Assembly (NCBI GenBank): GCA_950022655.1
Contig: OX465579.1
Location: 136,409,118 to 136,473,117, forward strand
From: Alentia gelatinosa
Taxonomy: Eukaryota > Annelida > Polychaeta > Phyllodocida > Polynoidae
Length of the DNA stretch: 64,000 bases
Reading direction: 5' to 3'
Of the stretch, positions 11,437 to 22,492 are shown one piece after another; within the stretch, counting starts at the first letter, position 1, and each line of letters begins with the position of its first letter. Under the pieces are notes generated by a model. It worked only from the letters and a program-made list of their open reading frames with translations. It had not been told where the DNA came from and did not search any database. A program made the position numbers and the translations under genes.

Positions 11437-12198
11437 TTCCACTATGCGCTCTGGCTACTATGCCCCTTGCTGTACCCTCCAATGTCACAGCTTAAAAGAT
11501 CCGCGCGAGCAGACATATGACTTTTCTAGAATATATCTTTTTTTTCATTGAAAAATGAAAGAATTAAGGAGAGAGTAAATCATACAAAAAGGGACAGACA
11601 GTAGAGCAAAAGAGTTGAAAATATACCCACAAAAGGACAAGTTTTAGAGAAAGGGAACCCGACGAAAGGAGAACGAACTTGGATAAGAAGGATAAGGAAA
11701 CCTAAGGAAGAAATACCGGCAAAGGAAATCAGGGTGAACGTGAGGATAGTAAGCTCAGGGATAGTAAGGGAAACAATAGGGTGGATATTTTGTGATAAGA
11801 TACAGAGTATGTATGCTGAATTCCAAGAATAGGTTAACAAGTAGATATAGCCTCTATCTATTACGACAGACATATTGATTTTGACAATTAGTATCAGGAG
11901 GTGGATGATTAGGTCACGGTACAAACTTATCAGCAGTCTCAGAGTGCTACCTCTACCCAAAGAGTGTAGATAAATCTACCATCTTTGCTCTACTCCGTCT
12001 CCATCTCCACCAGTTTGACCCTGTCGGGGTGTATAGTAATATAAAGAAGTAAAAATTTATATGTAATACAGGTTATAACACAAATATATGATATGAAGTA
12101 TATAACAGAGAGATGCACATCTGGTGTTGGAGTGGAGGAAACGGGAGAGGTTAAACTACATGAAAAGACAGAAAGATTATTCATTAGCAGTATTAAAC
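11437..12198. other. AT-rich non-coding stretch, nothing recognised
   Basis: The 126-codon minus frame at 11580-11960 is hydrophobic, but it has no family features and is typical of purine-rich plus-strand DNA read in reverse. No RNA or structured repeat was seen. Confidence 0.5.
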
Positions 12199-12255
12199 TT
12201 GCTCAAGTCTTTGATTATGAACATTCATTAAATGATTAAACAAAATAAGAATAGA
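12199..12255 (+). repeat. Dispersed repeat copy A
   Basis: Contains CTTTGATTATGAACATTCA (19 nt), identical to a copy at 60.8 kb, with further similarity on both sides. A reversed copy lies at about 12560-12602. Confidence 0.6.
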
Positions 12256-12559
12256 GTTCATTAAATTATGTATTCTTCTCTGACTGGCCCATGAATCAAC
12301 CTGTATCACAACGAGGAGGGTAGCCATAGGATGCAGGGGCTAGAGCCAGTCTATAGCCACATGTAAGCAAGAGTATGAGGAGCAGCTTTCCCGCATGTCT
12401 ATCTCGTTGGTAATCTCCTAGTAATCCATGTTGAGAATTTAAGGTGGTGAATTGAATGATTAAAGACAAAACGCTGCCAGCAACCAGTCGTCCGTGTTCT
12501 CATTTCTAAAGCCTCAACAGTATTTTACACGAGGGAGGCTACATATTGTAAAGTGTTTT

Positions 12560-12602
12560 ATCTCGGTTGATTCAATAAATGTTCATAATCAATGACTTGG
12601 AC
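12560..12602 (-). repeat. Dispersed repeat copy B, inverted
   Basis: The reverse complement reads CAAGTCATTGATTATGAAC followed by ATTTATTGAAT, matching copy A. A and B face each other across about 300 bp, so they may be the ends of one foldback element, 12199-12602. Confidence 0.5.
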
Positions 12603-12877
12603 GTGTCTAGATGCTATATACTGCATAAACTTACATCTGGTAGACGTGCAATTGTTGGGGTGGGGGTAGGGAAAAGAATCTCTTTAACGATGTGGGGTCG
12701 TGAGAGCATGTCTGAGATGGTGACGACAAGAAAAGTGGGTGGAGACCGACGAGCGGCAGAAAGATGGAAACAACTCAGAGGAGGCTACAGAAAAGGATCG
12801 AGGAAGATCTAGGAGGGGTAAAGAATGGAGTGGAGGGATTGAAGAGCGGGCGTGCGTGGTATAGGCACCTAAAAACA
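12603..12877. other. Purine-rich non-coding stretch
   Basis: AG-rich, with two antiparallel short frames lacking any protein signature. Nothing recognised. Confidence 0.5.
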
Positions 12878-12941
12878 CACAGGGTGCCGCTGAGATATGT
12901 CAGTACTTTTCTATTTGTACACAAAGGGCCGGCACCCTGTG
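12878..12941. repeat. Perfect 12-bp inverted repeat, 40-nt spacer
   Basis: CACAGGGTGCCG at 12878-12889 pairs exactly with CGGCACCCTGTG at 12930-12941. The spacer has an inner GTAC/GTAC pair. It could be a hairpin RNA or a paired protein site. The spacer does not extend the stem as a typical microRNA precursor would. Confidence 0.7.
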
Positions 12942-12970
12942 GAGACAGACTGAAAACAAGTTCTCAACCT

Positions 12971-13013
12971 GACGTTACGCCCGCAGCGTCTGACAAGAAG
13001 CAGACGACATTTT
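12971..13013 (+). promoter_or_regulatory. Block shared with the 10.86-kb islet
   Basis: Reads GACGTTACGCC, then GCAGCGTCTGACAAG, then CAGACGACATT. Positions 10856-10890 read GACGTCACGCC, GCGGCGTTTGACAA and ACGACATCTT in the same order. The CAGACGACATT core recurs at 13916 and 25585. CpG-rich flanks continue to about 13065. Confidence 0.5.
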
Positions 13014-13065
13014 CATGATATGCGGCCCCGCCATGAGTTCCTGATTAAGGGGCGCGAAGTCACTA

Positions 13066-14590
13066 AGATAAACACTCCATAGCCCGTTATAGTGTGAGGC
13101 ATGGCACTTTCATTCTCTGTCATATAAAAGAACCGTAGTTAGATCGTGATAGAGCAGTAGATCTGCTAAAAAATGAGCACCATTCTTGTTATCAACGAAA
13201 AGCATTCCTGTTGGCGGCTTTCAAAGTGACAGGTATTCATTTGCATTGACTGGCGCGAATTTGAATCTAATAGAATTTGCTTTGGGAGAGAGTTATATCG
13301 TATATGAATATTGCAATAACACGACTTAACTGTGTGCAGAAGGTTTATTATGACAATTACATCTATGAAGCTTGAAAATATGATGATCAGCAAATATTCT
13401 CAAACACTAGGGTGTCCTAAATGGTTATGAATGATGTTGCGATTCCTTGGAACTAAAGAATGTTGAATTAGTATCAAATTGGCCCTGTCAGCTATCATGA
13501 ACATGTATATAAACTCAAATAAGAATGTGGATGAATTGTGTAAATGATAATCTCTTCGCTGTGGTAGTCTTTGAAGTAGGACCCTGGTAGAAAATGTAAA
13601 AAGAGTAGATCAACGATGAAAGAAGATTCCTGACACTTTCAATCTGTTAGATAATATGGCACTATAGACGAACGGAGGAGTATTGTGTCAGAAATGGTTG
13701 GCAGCAATTATAGATATGATGATATGTTGGTATGTTGCACTTCTGGCCGAGAATGTGGTACCGTGACGTACTTAATGTTACTCCTATAGTATAGTATATT
13801 TTGTGTGTCATAATATCTGTACAGTGTTACCACGAAATTCATGTTATAATGCCACTCGTTTATGTCCCACATAGTAAGCTAGTTAAAGGGTTTTGCGTCG
13901 TAGCAAATTAAATGCCAGACGACATTAGTATGCGGTTTATGTACACGTATAGGCATATGTGTAGAGTGTCCATGTCCCATATGGTATGCCACTGTAGTAA
14001 TAATCAAACACATAGTATAAGTTGGTAGAAATTATATACTTATATTTGGTATGATTGAAAACAAAGTGCTCCAATGTCATCGTGCCCCCTAATGTATGTT
14101 TTATTTGAAAATTCAGCAATGACATAGGCAAATAGATAAGGAATGTGTTGGAGGAGTAGTGATTGACAACATGATTGATTAGAGTCTCCTGCTCTATGAG
14201 CTCAAGAATTCGGAGCTCATGGAGCAGCGTAAAATTAAGTAAGTGAATAAAATGATTGTAGTAGGTCTGGTATCCAAATATGGAACAATGGGGGGTAACA
14301 TTCTTGTGAACGATTCCTGAACTACACCTGTATCTATTAATGCTATGGGGATAATAACAAAATTACGTGTTCTGAGAGAGGGTCTCCATAATATGAGTGA
14401 TAATGAGGCAAACCTTACAGATAAAACAGAGCGTATGAAGTAGGCGATAATGTATTGACTCATGCTGTAACATGTGGCGGACGATAATAAGGTGTGCCCG
14501 GTTATGTTGGGCGATAATATGTGGTACCTTGGGAGGACGTGTGAATATGGGCTGCGTGTGGCGGAAAAGTAAAACATCAATAGCGGGACG
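13066..14590. other. AT-rich non-coding stretch with a CAGACGACATT core and a PBX-like site
   Basis: CAGACGACATT occurs at 13916-13926 and is followed by TATGCGG, as at 13 kb. TGATTGACA, a PBX/TALE-type word, is at 14160. Open frames up to 128 codons on the minus strand lack recognisable domains. Otherwise nothing was seen. Confidence 0.45.
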
Positions 14591-14880
14591 GGAGGGTGCA
14601 GCCAAGTGGCCTCGTGCTGCTGTCATGTTCTGACAGCTTTCTGCTTGACTCACAATGCCGAGTGACAGTCGGAGCCCGTCGACGGTAAACAGCGCCACTG
14701 AGGCGGCAGGTGGTGAGTGATGTGGACTGACAGCTCCTCACCAGGCTCACACACACAGCGCCCTCTCCTAATATCGCCCACCTTCCCTTTGCAAACCTCC
14801 AGGAAAACCCCCGCCCCTACAGACACACACAAAACCCACCCACCAGCCAACCAACCTCCAGCTTTCACCCTCCTCATATC
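14591..14880. promoter_or_regulatory. GC-rich patch with shared 17-mer and CTCF-like word
   Basis: CATGTTCTGACAGCTTT at 14624-14640 recurs exactly at 16930. The minus strand at 14756-14768 reads GGAGAGGGCGCTG, a moderate CTCF-like core. CpG content is moderate, around GCCCGTCGACGG. A C-rich, CpG-poor tail follows to 14880. Confidence 0.4.
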
Positions 14881-15827
14881 TGGATTCCCTGAGATGAAGT
14901 TCCCAGTTTTCTCTTAATATGGTGTTCTGTAACTCATCATGCCTTCTCCAATCTACAGGTTGCACCTTTCCCTCACCCAGTATCATTACCCTACTGGCAA
15001 CCCTTTCTGGCGATCATTTGTAAAAGCTCAAATCCCAAGACTACGATCCTGCATGTTACAATGGAGGGAGTGTTCACCTCCCCACAAGAAAATAAGTGAT
15101 GGCGAATGGGAATTCCTGGCCTCCAAATTTTAGAGGCAATGAAAAGGGGTGCTTGACCCTGTAGATGTCCATCCCTCATCCGTCGGATCTGCCCATGAAA
15201 CATTCCATTCTCAACTCAACCTGCCTTGATCAGATGCCTTGCGTTTGGGTCTGCTACAACCAAGCTCATGCCCTTGTGTGTTGTCAATACCCGCCATGCC
15301 AGAGAGGCGTGATGAATGTGGTTCATTCTTCAACAATTTCAAAGTGCATTGAGGGAATCCAAGGTTTTGATAACAGAAGTGGGTGCTTTGCAGTCAAAGT
15401 CTATAAACCATGTCTTATAGTAAAATGTGTACAGCTTAGTAAGCCATACCAGCACTGGTTATCAGAAGATATGTTCCTGATTGCAAAGTTAATGTGCATA
15501 TTCCCAAATTCCCATCCTTAGACGGGCCTCAGTTACTAAGCTCTAACCTCCCCACTTAACTCCACCTTTGGCAGGACTGTCAGAAGAACGCTACTCATTT
15601 TAGTAATTCACTGTTATTAACTAATGAAAGTTAAATATAACATTCTATACAAACTACCTCTAGTTACACAATCAGGAAGTCTTTTGACACCATTCCAACC
15701 TTACGACGAAGCCTCTGGCACTTGCCTCAACGATCTATTTCTACAACACCCTGTTCTCCTTTAACAAAGCTCACACAAAATTAAGCTCTTTAATCTAGAA
15801 TACATTTTAAAGCAATGTGGACGGCGC
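14881..15827. other. Non-coding stretch, nothing recognised
   Basis: The 118-codon frame at 15165-15521 is cysteine-rich but has no family signature and no flanking splice logic. A CCCTGTAGAT word near 15159 was checked against miR-10 and rejected. Confidence 0.45.
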
Positions 15828-15840
15828 GGGGGGGGGGGGG
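15828..15840 (+). repeat. Poly-G run (13 G)
   Basis: Uninterrupted G tract following GGCGC. Its length may be unreliable in sequencing. Confidence 0.85.
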
Positions 15841-16079
15841 TACCTTTTATATCTCTACTCGTTGGTGCCGTGATTTACATGCAATATAGCTGCTGCCTTT
15901 ATCTTTATTTTTCATATATAAAAACACACGCAAAATGTAACCCTCGCTGTAAAAGCACGGCTGTAGGCAATGCCTGAGATGAGCCATCTGAAGTTTCTAA
16001 TTGAGCCGTCAAGAAACCCACTCGCTAGGGTTCTGTGTAGAAACTGCCGTAGAATTGATCAATTCCTGGAATAAAAAAT
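15841..16079. other. Non-coding stretch
   Basis: AT-rich lead-in to the CpG islet. Nothing recognised. Confidence 0.55.
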
Positions 16080-16460
16080 ATACATGTCGCCCACATCGCC
16101 CACTCCAGGGCTGCGCGCACCGCGCGCGCCGCGTCCGGTGTGGAGGCACCTTTAGTGGCTGGCGAGACGCAGATGTGGTGTTCGCACGACACCAGGCCGA
16201 TGACGAGATGAGCGCTGACGTTTTGACAGCCCCAAGAATAAGAGGATTGGCGACATTAAAGGCGGGCGGCGGGCGCCGAGTAAAACCACTCTCCAATCCT
16301 GTCAGTCAGACGGCCACTGATGGACTGGGTTTTGCTGATGTCAATCTCAGGGGCCGGGCAGGAGACGGAGGGGTGTGTGGGGGTGGGAGAGGGACGAGGG
16401 CCCCGCGGCGGGCGGGCCCGTCCCACGCCCCGTCGGGTTCCCATTGATTCTGCATTAGCC
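16080..16460. promoter_or_regulatory. CpG island-like patch
   Basis: Dense CpG with GCGCGCACCGCGCGCGCCGC near 16112 and GGGCGGCGGGCGCCG near 16262. TGACGTTTTGACAGC at 16217 resembles the shared 10.86/12.97 kb block. Five overlapping frames on both strands, up to 148 codons, are explained by the lack of TA-containing stops. I infer an unmethylated regulatory islet; there is no evidence of a first exon. Confidence 0.45.
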
Positions 16461-16920
16461 AGCGATGTCCTTCGCCATTGGCACGCACCTTTCTGGATAA
16501 TTACATCACTTCGGCTTGGCCTACCTGTGTCTGAGGACGGTGTTGTTGTCTCGGGAAGAGCCGTGTTCGCTTCCTCGCCTCCGTGCCTCCTTTCCCCACC
16601 TCTCTCAATGCATACATGGACTACACCTCTGGTCCCTTTTCTCTGTGCCCACTAAAAGAGCAGCAGTCATGACAATACCTGCAGTATGAATACCCACTGA
16701 GGTGGAGTCACCCCTCTACCCTACTATCAATGCACGTCTGACTGTACCCTTTCCAATGCCCCTCATGTACCACCCCGGCCTTCCAACTCCTTGCTTCTGT
16801 GTACCAGCCATATGTTTTTGCTGGCACTTAAAAGAGGCGCCGCGAAAAGCAGCTTTTTTCCTCAGACCCGCTCCACCCCCTTACACCCCCTCCCCACCAT
16901 AACTCCCCTTCTTGCCGCCA
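16461..16920. other. Non-coding, C-rich stretch
   Basis: Pyrimidine- and C-rich sequence on the plus strand without CpG enrichment. No supported feature. Confidence 0.55.
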
Positions 16921-17120
16921 GACGTCGGGCATGTTCTGACAGCTTTTGACATGATTGCATGTCAAGAGTGAGCCTTCACGGTTGAGCTAACTGGTGATGG
17001 TAATTGCTCAGGCAGGCTAATCGTATAATACAACTTCACAAGAAAGTGTACCTTTTGTTTAGTTGGCTGCCTCACCCCCATGGCACCAGGCCCCCTTCTC
17101 CACCACCCCTCTTCAGCCCA
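16921..17120. promoter_or_regulatory. Shared 17-mer fused to a small palindrome
   Basis: CATGTTCTGACAGCTTT (16930-16946) is identical to 14624-14640. It runs straight into TTGACATG-ATTG-CATGTCAA (16946-16965), a perfect 8-bp inverted repeat. TGACAG is the known TALE homeodomain (MEIS/PREP/TGIF) core. The rest is C-rich. Confidence 0.4.
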
Positions 17121-17260
17121 ACCCTCCTGTGAGGGTCACTTTGCCGCCTGTTTTATGATGTAATCCAAAAGGCTCAGCTGGCTAAATGAGACTGGGATTT
17201 CGAAGCCATTTTAGAGCTGTGGAACTCTCCCATGGGGAAGGGAGCTTTGTACTTGTTCAT

Positions 17261-17480
17261 CACGTGATCCAGCATGACGAATAGTAACTGACAGCGCCCC
17301 CTGGGTAGATCGATGGCGTACACCTTATTGTGGAAGGAGGTAGGGAGAGGGGGTGGTCTCCTTACAATGGCGCTAACAGATAAGAACTGATAAAACTGCC
17401 CGCCTTTTCTCTTCCTTCACAATGCAGTGTGTGAGGTCGCCGCCAGATGGAGTTCCGACACGATGTCAGCGTCCGTCATG
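17261..17480. promoter_or_regulatory. Regulatory-like cluster: E-box, CTCF-like site, GATA pair
   Basis: CACGTG is at 17261. A strong CTCF-like site is at 17292-17305 on the minus strand. ATGGCGCTAACAGATAAG followed by CTGATAAAAC, around 17368-17395, holds two GATA-type words. CGCCAGATGGAG near 17441 is a second weaker CTCF-like word. The motifs lie within 200 bp. Confidence 0.4.
17292..17305 (-). promoter_or_regulatory. CTCF-like motif, strong
   Basis: The minus strand reads CCCAGGGGGCGCTG, matching the core CCANNAGGGGGCGCT very well. It is among the best matches in the window. Confidence 0.5.
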
Positions 17481-19589
17481 CGCAAAGAGAGTCTACCCCG
17501 ACGATCCCAAACATCAAACGCCTCAATAGTGCACTCTTTGTGTTCTATTGCTGTCACAGGAAACGATTTTATGGAGTGTATTTCCCTGTCTAAATTGTAA
17601 ATATATAGACTTGAGATGGATACTACTCCTATACATTTACATGTCTACCAGATAAGAAGGCCATGATGAATCGGTCTGGTGAGACATTGACACAACTTGT
17701 CATTGTACACCGCTTCTAAGACGTATCCTTCGTTAAGTCTCAATTCAACTCTTATCTCAGGAAGTATACACTTTCCACGAGTGACAGGTCGCCTTGAAGT
17801 AAGTTTAACTTTTAACGTTGACGTGGAACATAAAGGAAAATGCAGCCTACTATTTTAGTGTTCTTTCTTGATCTCGTATTTTCCACGAGACAATATAGGA
17901 TTGAATCGTGATAACCGTGCAATGGTTGCTACGCCCACACCACTTCGAAAGGAAATAAGAGTGGCATGAAAGTGTGCTGTGCTATTTATAAACTGGTCTC
18001 TGAATATATGCTTGAGCGTTTTGGGTTATGTCATTCCAAATCTAGATTGAACATAACATATTAAAGATAGTTACGTAGCTCTTAAAAGCAACCTTTGTAG
18101 AATTATTCCCCTTGGCTTCTCCATATTCTCCATGTCCTGGAATGATCTTTTTTTTCCCCTTTTTTTTAATTGCAGTGTTTATTTCACTAAAAAATGTACA
18201 TGTACATGTTGTATCATACAATATCTTTTCTCAATGAGAAGTCCCTTAGTAGAGATGAGTCACTGCCTTATTTATTTATTTTTTTAATTGAAGAACATGT
18301 AGTCATAATACTCTGTAACAGTTAACTACTTGGAATTTAAACTTAGCCTGGTAGGAGGACATTACAGGACATTGACGAAATACAGAACAAGTGAGGTGCA
18401 TTGAAATAGTAGCAGAACCTTCACAGAGATATAGATCATGGTTGTTGGCTAAGTACCAATGCTGACATCCTAAGGATGCTTGTTGTCCTTTGCACTTTAG
18501 GTCGATATTTTAGTGTTTACAGTGTCATACACTAAATCCGGAATACGAGTGCTATAAATTGTGTCAGCAGAATTTCTTCAGAGAATGACGAAATGGCTTC
18601 ATAGGCCCTCTTGCCATTGTGCTGTCTGGCTGCCGGCTGATATTTAGTGACTGAAACGTAAAGAAAATAAGTTTAAAAAATATTTTCACGCTCATACATG
18701 TTAAAAAGGGTTGAACAATATAGAACCCGATGTGGTATTTTTGACCATTATTGCCCATTCACGCGAAGCTCTCTATATTTCGATAAACCAGTAGATAAGC
18801 CTGGTGGTTACAATTCAAGTCCAGACAAATACACAGTCTTATATTAATACCCCTGTGGATTTAACCTAAAGTTGACGTCGTTCTCAGCCCTGCCAGGCTT
18901 TTCACCACCATGTGTTTTATCACCTATAAAAAAAGAAAACAAAAATAATCCAAACTTCCACTTAATGTGAGGGAAGTCATGTGCGAGCACATTGGCTTTG
19001 CCAAATGAAGTGAACCAGGGCAAAATGGCAGGCTTTGCATCTGATTTACCCATGGTGCACCGCGGCAGACTTTGATGTGAGTAACGCGCGGCTGAAATCA
19101 CGTCTCGCGAGATCCCGGACCCGATAAGTCACGTTAGGCTCAGGTGGGGCCAGTTAGGCTTGTGACTGGACAGCTAAGGCTTTATTTGTCACGCTGTCGC
19201 CATATGTGGAGGTTCTGCTGGACAGAGAAGTGGTTGATTGGGGGTACGACGTGTCCAAATTAAAATAAACCAAGTCGGTATGCGCGCACAAAGGTCATTG
19301 AGTTTGCTATTTTATGGGGTGGTGTGTCTATGCAGCTCTAGCTATGGGAGTCATGGGTGTTTTCATCTACACATGCCCTATGACTTCTGGCAATGCAAAA
19401 TGAATGAATAAAAACCGCATTCGTTTCAGCAATCAACATTTATGAAATGAACACATCCCAAACCTTGATTATAATGCCAACAAGGCCTTCATGAAAAGTT
19501 GGCCTTAACAGCATTGACATATGATTTCTCCATCATTGATGGTTGACGGTGTAAAGTTGGCATCTCTCTGGTTATACTCATGTGTTACA
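17481..19589. other. AT-rich non-coding stretch, nothing recognised
   Basis: Includes T-rich tracts near 18150-18175 and 18270-18290 and a modest CpG patch at 19060-19200. No gene, RNA or repeat could be supported. Confidence 0.5.
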
Positions 19590-19649
19590 GCGCTTTTGTA
19601 TTGATCTCTTCTGCTCTGCTCCTCACTCCTCAGGAGACAGCAAAAGCGC
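19590..19649. repeat. 9-bp inverted repeat around a pyrimidine spacer
   Basis: GCGCTTTTG (19590-19598) pairs with CAAAAGCGC (19641-19649). The spacer is pyrimidine-rich and ends in CTCCTCAGGAG, which can pair locally. A short hairpin or paired site; function unknown. Confidence 0.5.
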
Positions 19650-19999
19650 ACGTCTGTTGATATACATAGCACCTTATTCATTATGATATATAAGCGTCAT
19701 ATAATACGTCCTCGTCCTCGAAAGTTAACTTTCATCAACGAGTATAGAGAAAGTTTATAATCGTTGCTTCCATACATCTAATTGTGTATTTATATGATTC
19801 TGATGCATTTGATATTAGAGGTCGATGGTAAATTAAATCATAACCTTTATCTTCATATCCTTATCTTGTTATGCTGTCAATATGAGATTGTATTATTTAT
19901 TGTATGTTTGACTCCCACTGGTAAACAACGATAAATTCCTTCATTACAATGTTGTCACCCAATCGACATTGTTCGAAGGCATTCAGATGCTTCAATATT
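19650..19999. other. AT-rich non-coding stretch
   Basis: Nothing recognised. Confidence 0.6.
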
Positions 20000-20240
20000 T
20001 CCCTTTAAACCCACGTGACAACCCTCACGACCTCCGACCGCAGCGCCCCCTCTACGGTAAAGTCACGTGACTGGAAACACGTGGCGAATTCTTGACGTGA
20101 TATCCGTAAGCTGCTATGACGACGTGTCGATAATGACGTCACATGTGGAGGGTCATGAGAGGGTGGGCGTGGCAAGTGATGTCATCCATTGTTTGGGCCA
20201 CTCAGGCACGGTTCTGAGGTGGGAGAGGCAAGGGATTAAC
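20000..20240. promoter_or_regulatory. Dense motif cluster: three E-boxes, CTCF-like, CRE, GC-box
   Basis: CACGTG lies at 20012, 20064 and 20078. A CTCF-like site on the minus strand is at 20041-20055. A perfect CRE palindrome, TGACGTCA, is at 20134, and GGGCGTGGC, a KLF/SP-type box, at about 20163. All lie within 170 bp, bounded by AT-rich DNA. The density is the best case in the window for a discrete enhancer. Factor identities follow from known motif families; activity is inference. Confidence 0.5.
20041..20055 (-). promoter_or_regulatory. CTCF-like motif
   Basis: The minus strand reads CCGTAGAGGGGGCGCTG across the site. Good core match. Confidence 0.5.
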
Positions 20241-21680
20241 ATTGCAGTATTGTTGAGGCATTGACCTTAGGCGTGAAACCGTTCAAATCAAATAGACGTG
20301 ACGGCTTTTCACTATGCACTTTCCTCTATGAAAATACCAATGAATATAAGTGAGTCTAAGAGGTTCAAGAGGTAAATAACAAAAGAGATGAAATAGCTCA
20401 GCCCATTGAGGGTTACTTTGTAACTGTCGGCAATTTCAAGATAGAGACATATACTTTAAACAATCCTGACGAGTAGGATACGCCGTGTATTGTGTTGGTT
20501 TCTAGTGTCAGGGGTTTTACGAGATCTAGCTCATCCATCATTTAATCCTCTACAGTGAAGCCCTGTCACTGACGTCATGGCGAGGAGAAGTGGTCGTCAT
20601 TTTGCGATTCTGCCGTCACTCTCAATATTACCGGAGTTCCGGACACCAAAGAGCACGCTAATCAAAACTGTCACTGCAGACCGTAGATGATCCTAGACTC
20701 TATTCCACCACTTTGCGGTCACAAATATCTTAATGTATTGCAGAAAATGTGAATTTATCAATACCCATATTTGTGATATTGAGATTTATATTATACAATA
20801 TACATGTATATGTAGGCCAAGCTAACATTGGCAAAAGTCAAGGGAAAATATATCATGACGAGAAATGGAGCAAATAATATGCAATTGGCTTTTCATATAA
20901 AATAAGTTGAAACTCCTTATAGCAAAGTTAGTAGGAAGATACAAACTGTCTTGAACAAATAACAATAGGCTTAATTGCAGAACAGAATAAAGACTACATT
21001 TGAAATAAAATCGAACAGCAAGTATTATTTAGGATCATTAAAAATGACGCTCTTTATACTTGCATAATCATGAGTAAGTGATTGAATGCATATATAATCG
21101 TGTTCTGGCTTTGGTTTTATAATCTTACAACGTTTTACTTATGTATAGAAAATGATAATCAGTGAAAAACTAAGAAAAATGATGATTGTACCTTTGAACT
21201 AAGAAGTAAACGTTTATCTGAAATTGGAACATCATTTAAGTATGATGAATAACGGCTGTTGGTAAAATCAGGGTTGATTGTTACTCTAGATACTCTCAAA
21301 GTACATATGGCATGCAATGCATTTATGATTACCCATACCCTGAAGATACTCAACTTCAACTAAAAGTTTAACCTACTTTTCAGGATGCAGGAATGGCTGT
21401 CTGATCTGTGCCCAGTGACTACGCTCAAATGGCCCAGTGACTAACTACACTGGCTGGATAATCCCCCAAACTGCTCAAGAGCCGGAGAGTTCCAGAAGTT
21501 GAGCAGTTCTAATAGAGAAGCATGTGAAGCCAGCGAGTATCTCCAGAAATGAGAGGAAGAAAGGGACTCCATTGAAATAAGACCGAAGTTGGCAGAAGTA
21601 CAATACAGGAAGGTAGTATGAGAAGCTGACTTTGGATAAAAGTAGGAATGGATACAAAGAGAGAGTCAATTAAAGATATT
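20241..21680. other. AT-rich non-coding stretch with one CRE
   Basis: TGACGTCATGGCG at 20570 joins a CRE to a YY1-like ATGGCG. A CCGGAGTTCCGG palindrome lies near 20631. GCCCAGTGACTA is duplicated 22 bp apart near 21410-21444. No gene was seen. Confidence 0.5.
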
Positions 21681-21689
21681 GAAACATAT

Positions 21690-22195
21690 ATCTAAAGGAG
21701 AGATATGGATGGTAAGTGTTTGATGATACCATGTCTGTGTTGGAGAGTGCTGGGGGATATAAGATGTGTGTCGAAGGATATGAAAGGTATGGATATTGTT
21801 GGGGAGTATAGGTTAGATATGGTGATTAATAGATCGTAGGACAGAGTATTGAGTATTATTCAGAGTTTGTGGAATGTATGGAGATTGTACGAGCGTGCAA
21901 GAAGTACATCGAGAATGTTGGGAAGTATTGAACGTGCTGGACAGTGCTGGTCAGTCTATGGCGAGTGCTGTACACGGAGAGTGTTCCGAGATATAGCGTT
22001 TTAGAGAGTGTTGGTAATATATATATATGCAGAGTACAGGATAGTGTATTAAGAGTGCTGGATAGTGTATGGAGAGTGCCGAGGACTACGCGGAGATTAT
22101 GGCGTGTTGGGGTGGTTTAGGGAATACATGGAGAATGTTGGGTAGTATATATGGAGAGTGCAGGGTAGTACTTGGAGAGTGCTAGGGATATATAC
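21690..22195. repeat. Decayed minisatellite, unit near GTATGGAGAGTGCTGG
   Basis: Words GAGAGTGCTGG, GGATAGTGTA and GGGTAGTATA recur at about 20-25 bp for 500 bp. Copies are heavily diverged. The repeat shades into a GC-richer patch at 22196-22320. Confidence 0.65.
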
Positions 22196-22490
22196 CTGGC
22201 GCTGTTCGGGGCTGTCAGGTCTCATCGTCGGTCGAGGACATTGAGCGGCAGGGGGATGCGGAGTCTGCCGTCTTGGAGGACGAGGTCTCGGGGTGTGAGG
22301 AGGCGACGAGATGCGGACGTCTTCACCTTTCATTACCCACACCAGAAGTTGGCAGTCAGGCGCCTGCGATCACTCTCTCAGCAGAGTCTTCTTACTCCTG
22401 ACAGTTTCAGGTGCTCTGAGTAGTAAAATTTGCGGGAGGTGTTCCCACTGTCTGTGAGTATGAGTTTGCATTTACTAATAGTCCACGTCT
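22196..22490. other. Moderately CpG-rich patch after the minisatellite
   Basis: CpG words such as GGTCGAGGAC and GGCGACGAGATGCGGACG occur to about 22320, then mixed sequence. No exon could be supported from the 81-83 codon frames. Confidence 0.4.
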
Positions 22491-22492
22491 AG

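Noticed and set aside
14888..14905. miR-125-like word TCCCTGAGA
   Set aside because: Nine matching bases only, and no precursor hairpin; its closeness to the miR-10-like word appears to be coincidence.
15154..15175. miR-10-like word CCCTGTAGAT
   Set aside because: Only 10-11 nt match the mature microRNA; the bases after it diverge and the flanks do not form a hairpin.
15165..15521. 118-codon cysteine-containing frame
   Set aside because: Cysteine spacing fits no zinc finger or other known fold that I recognise; composition equals the flanks.
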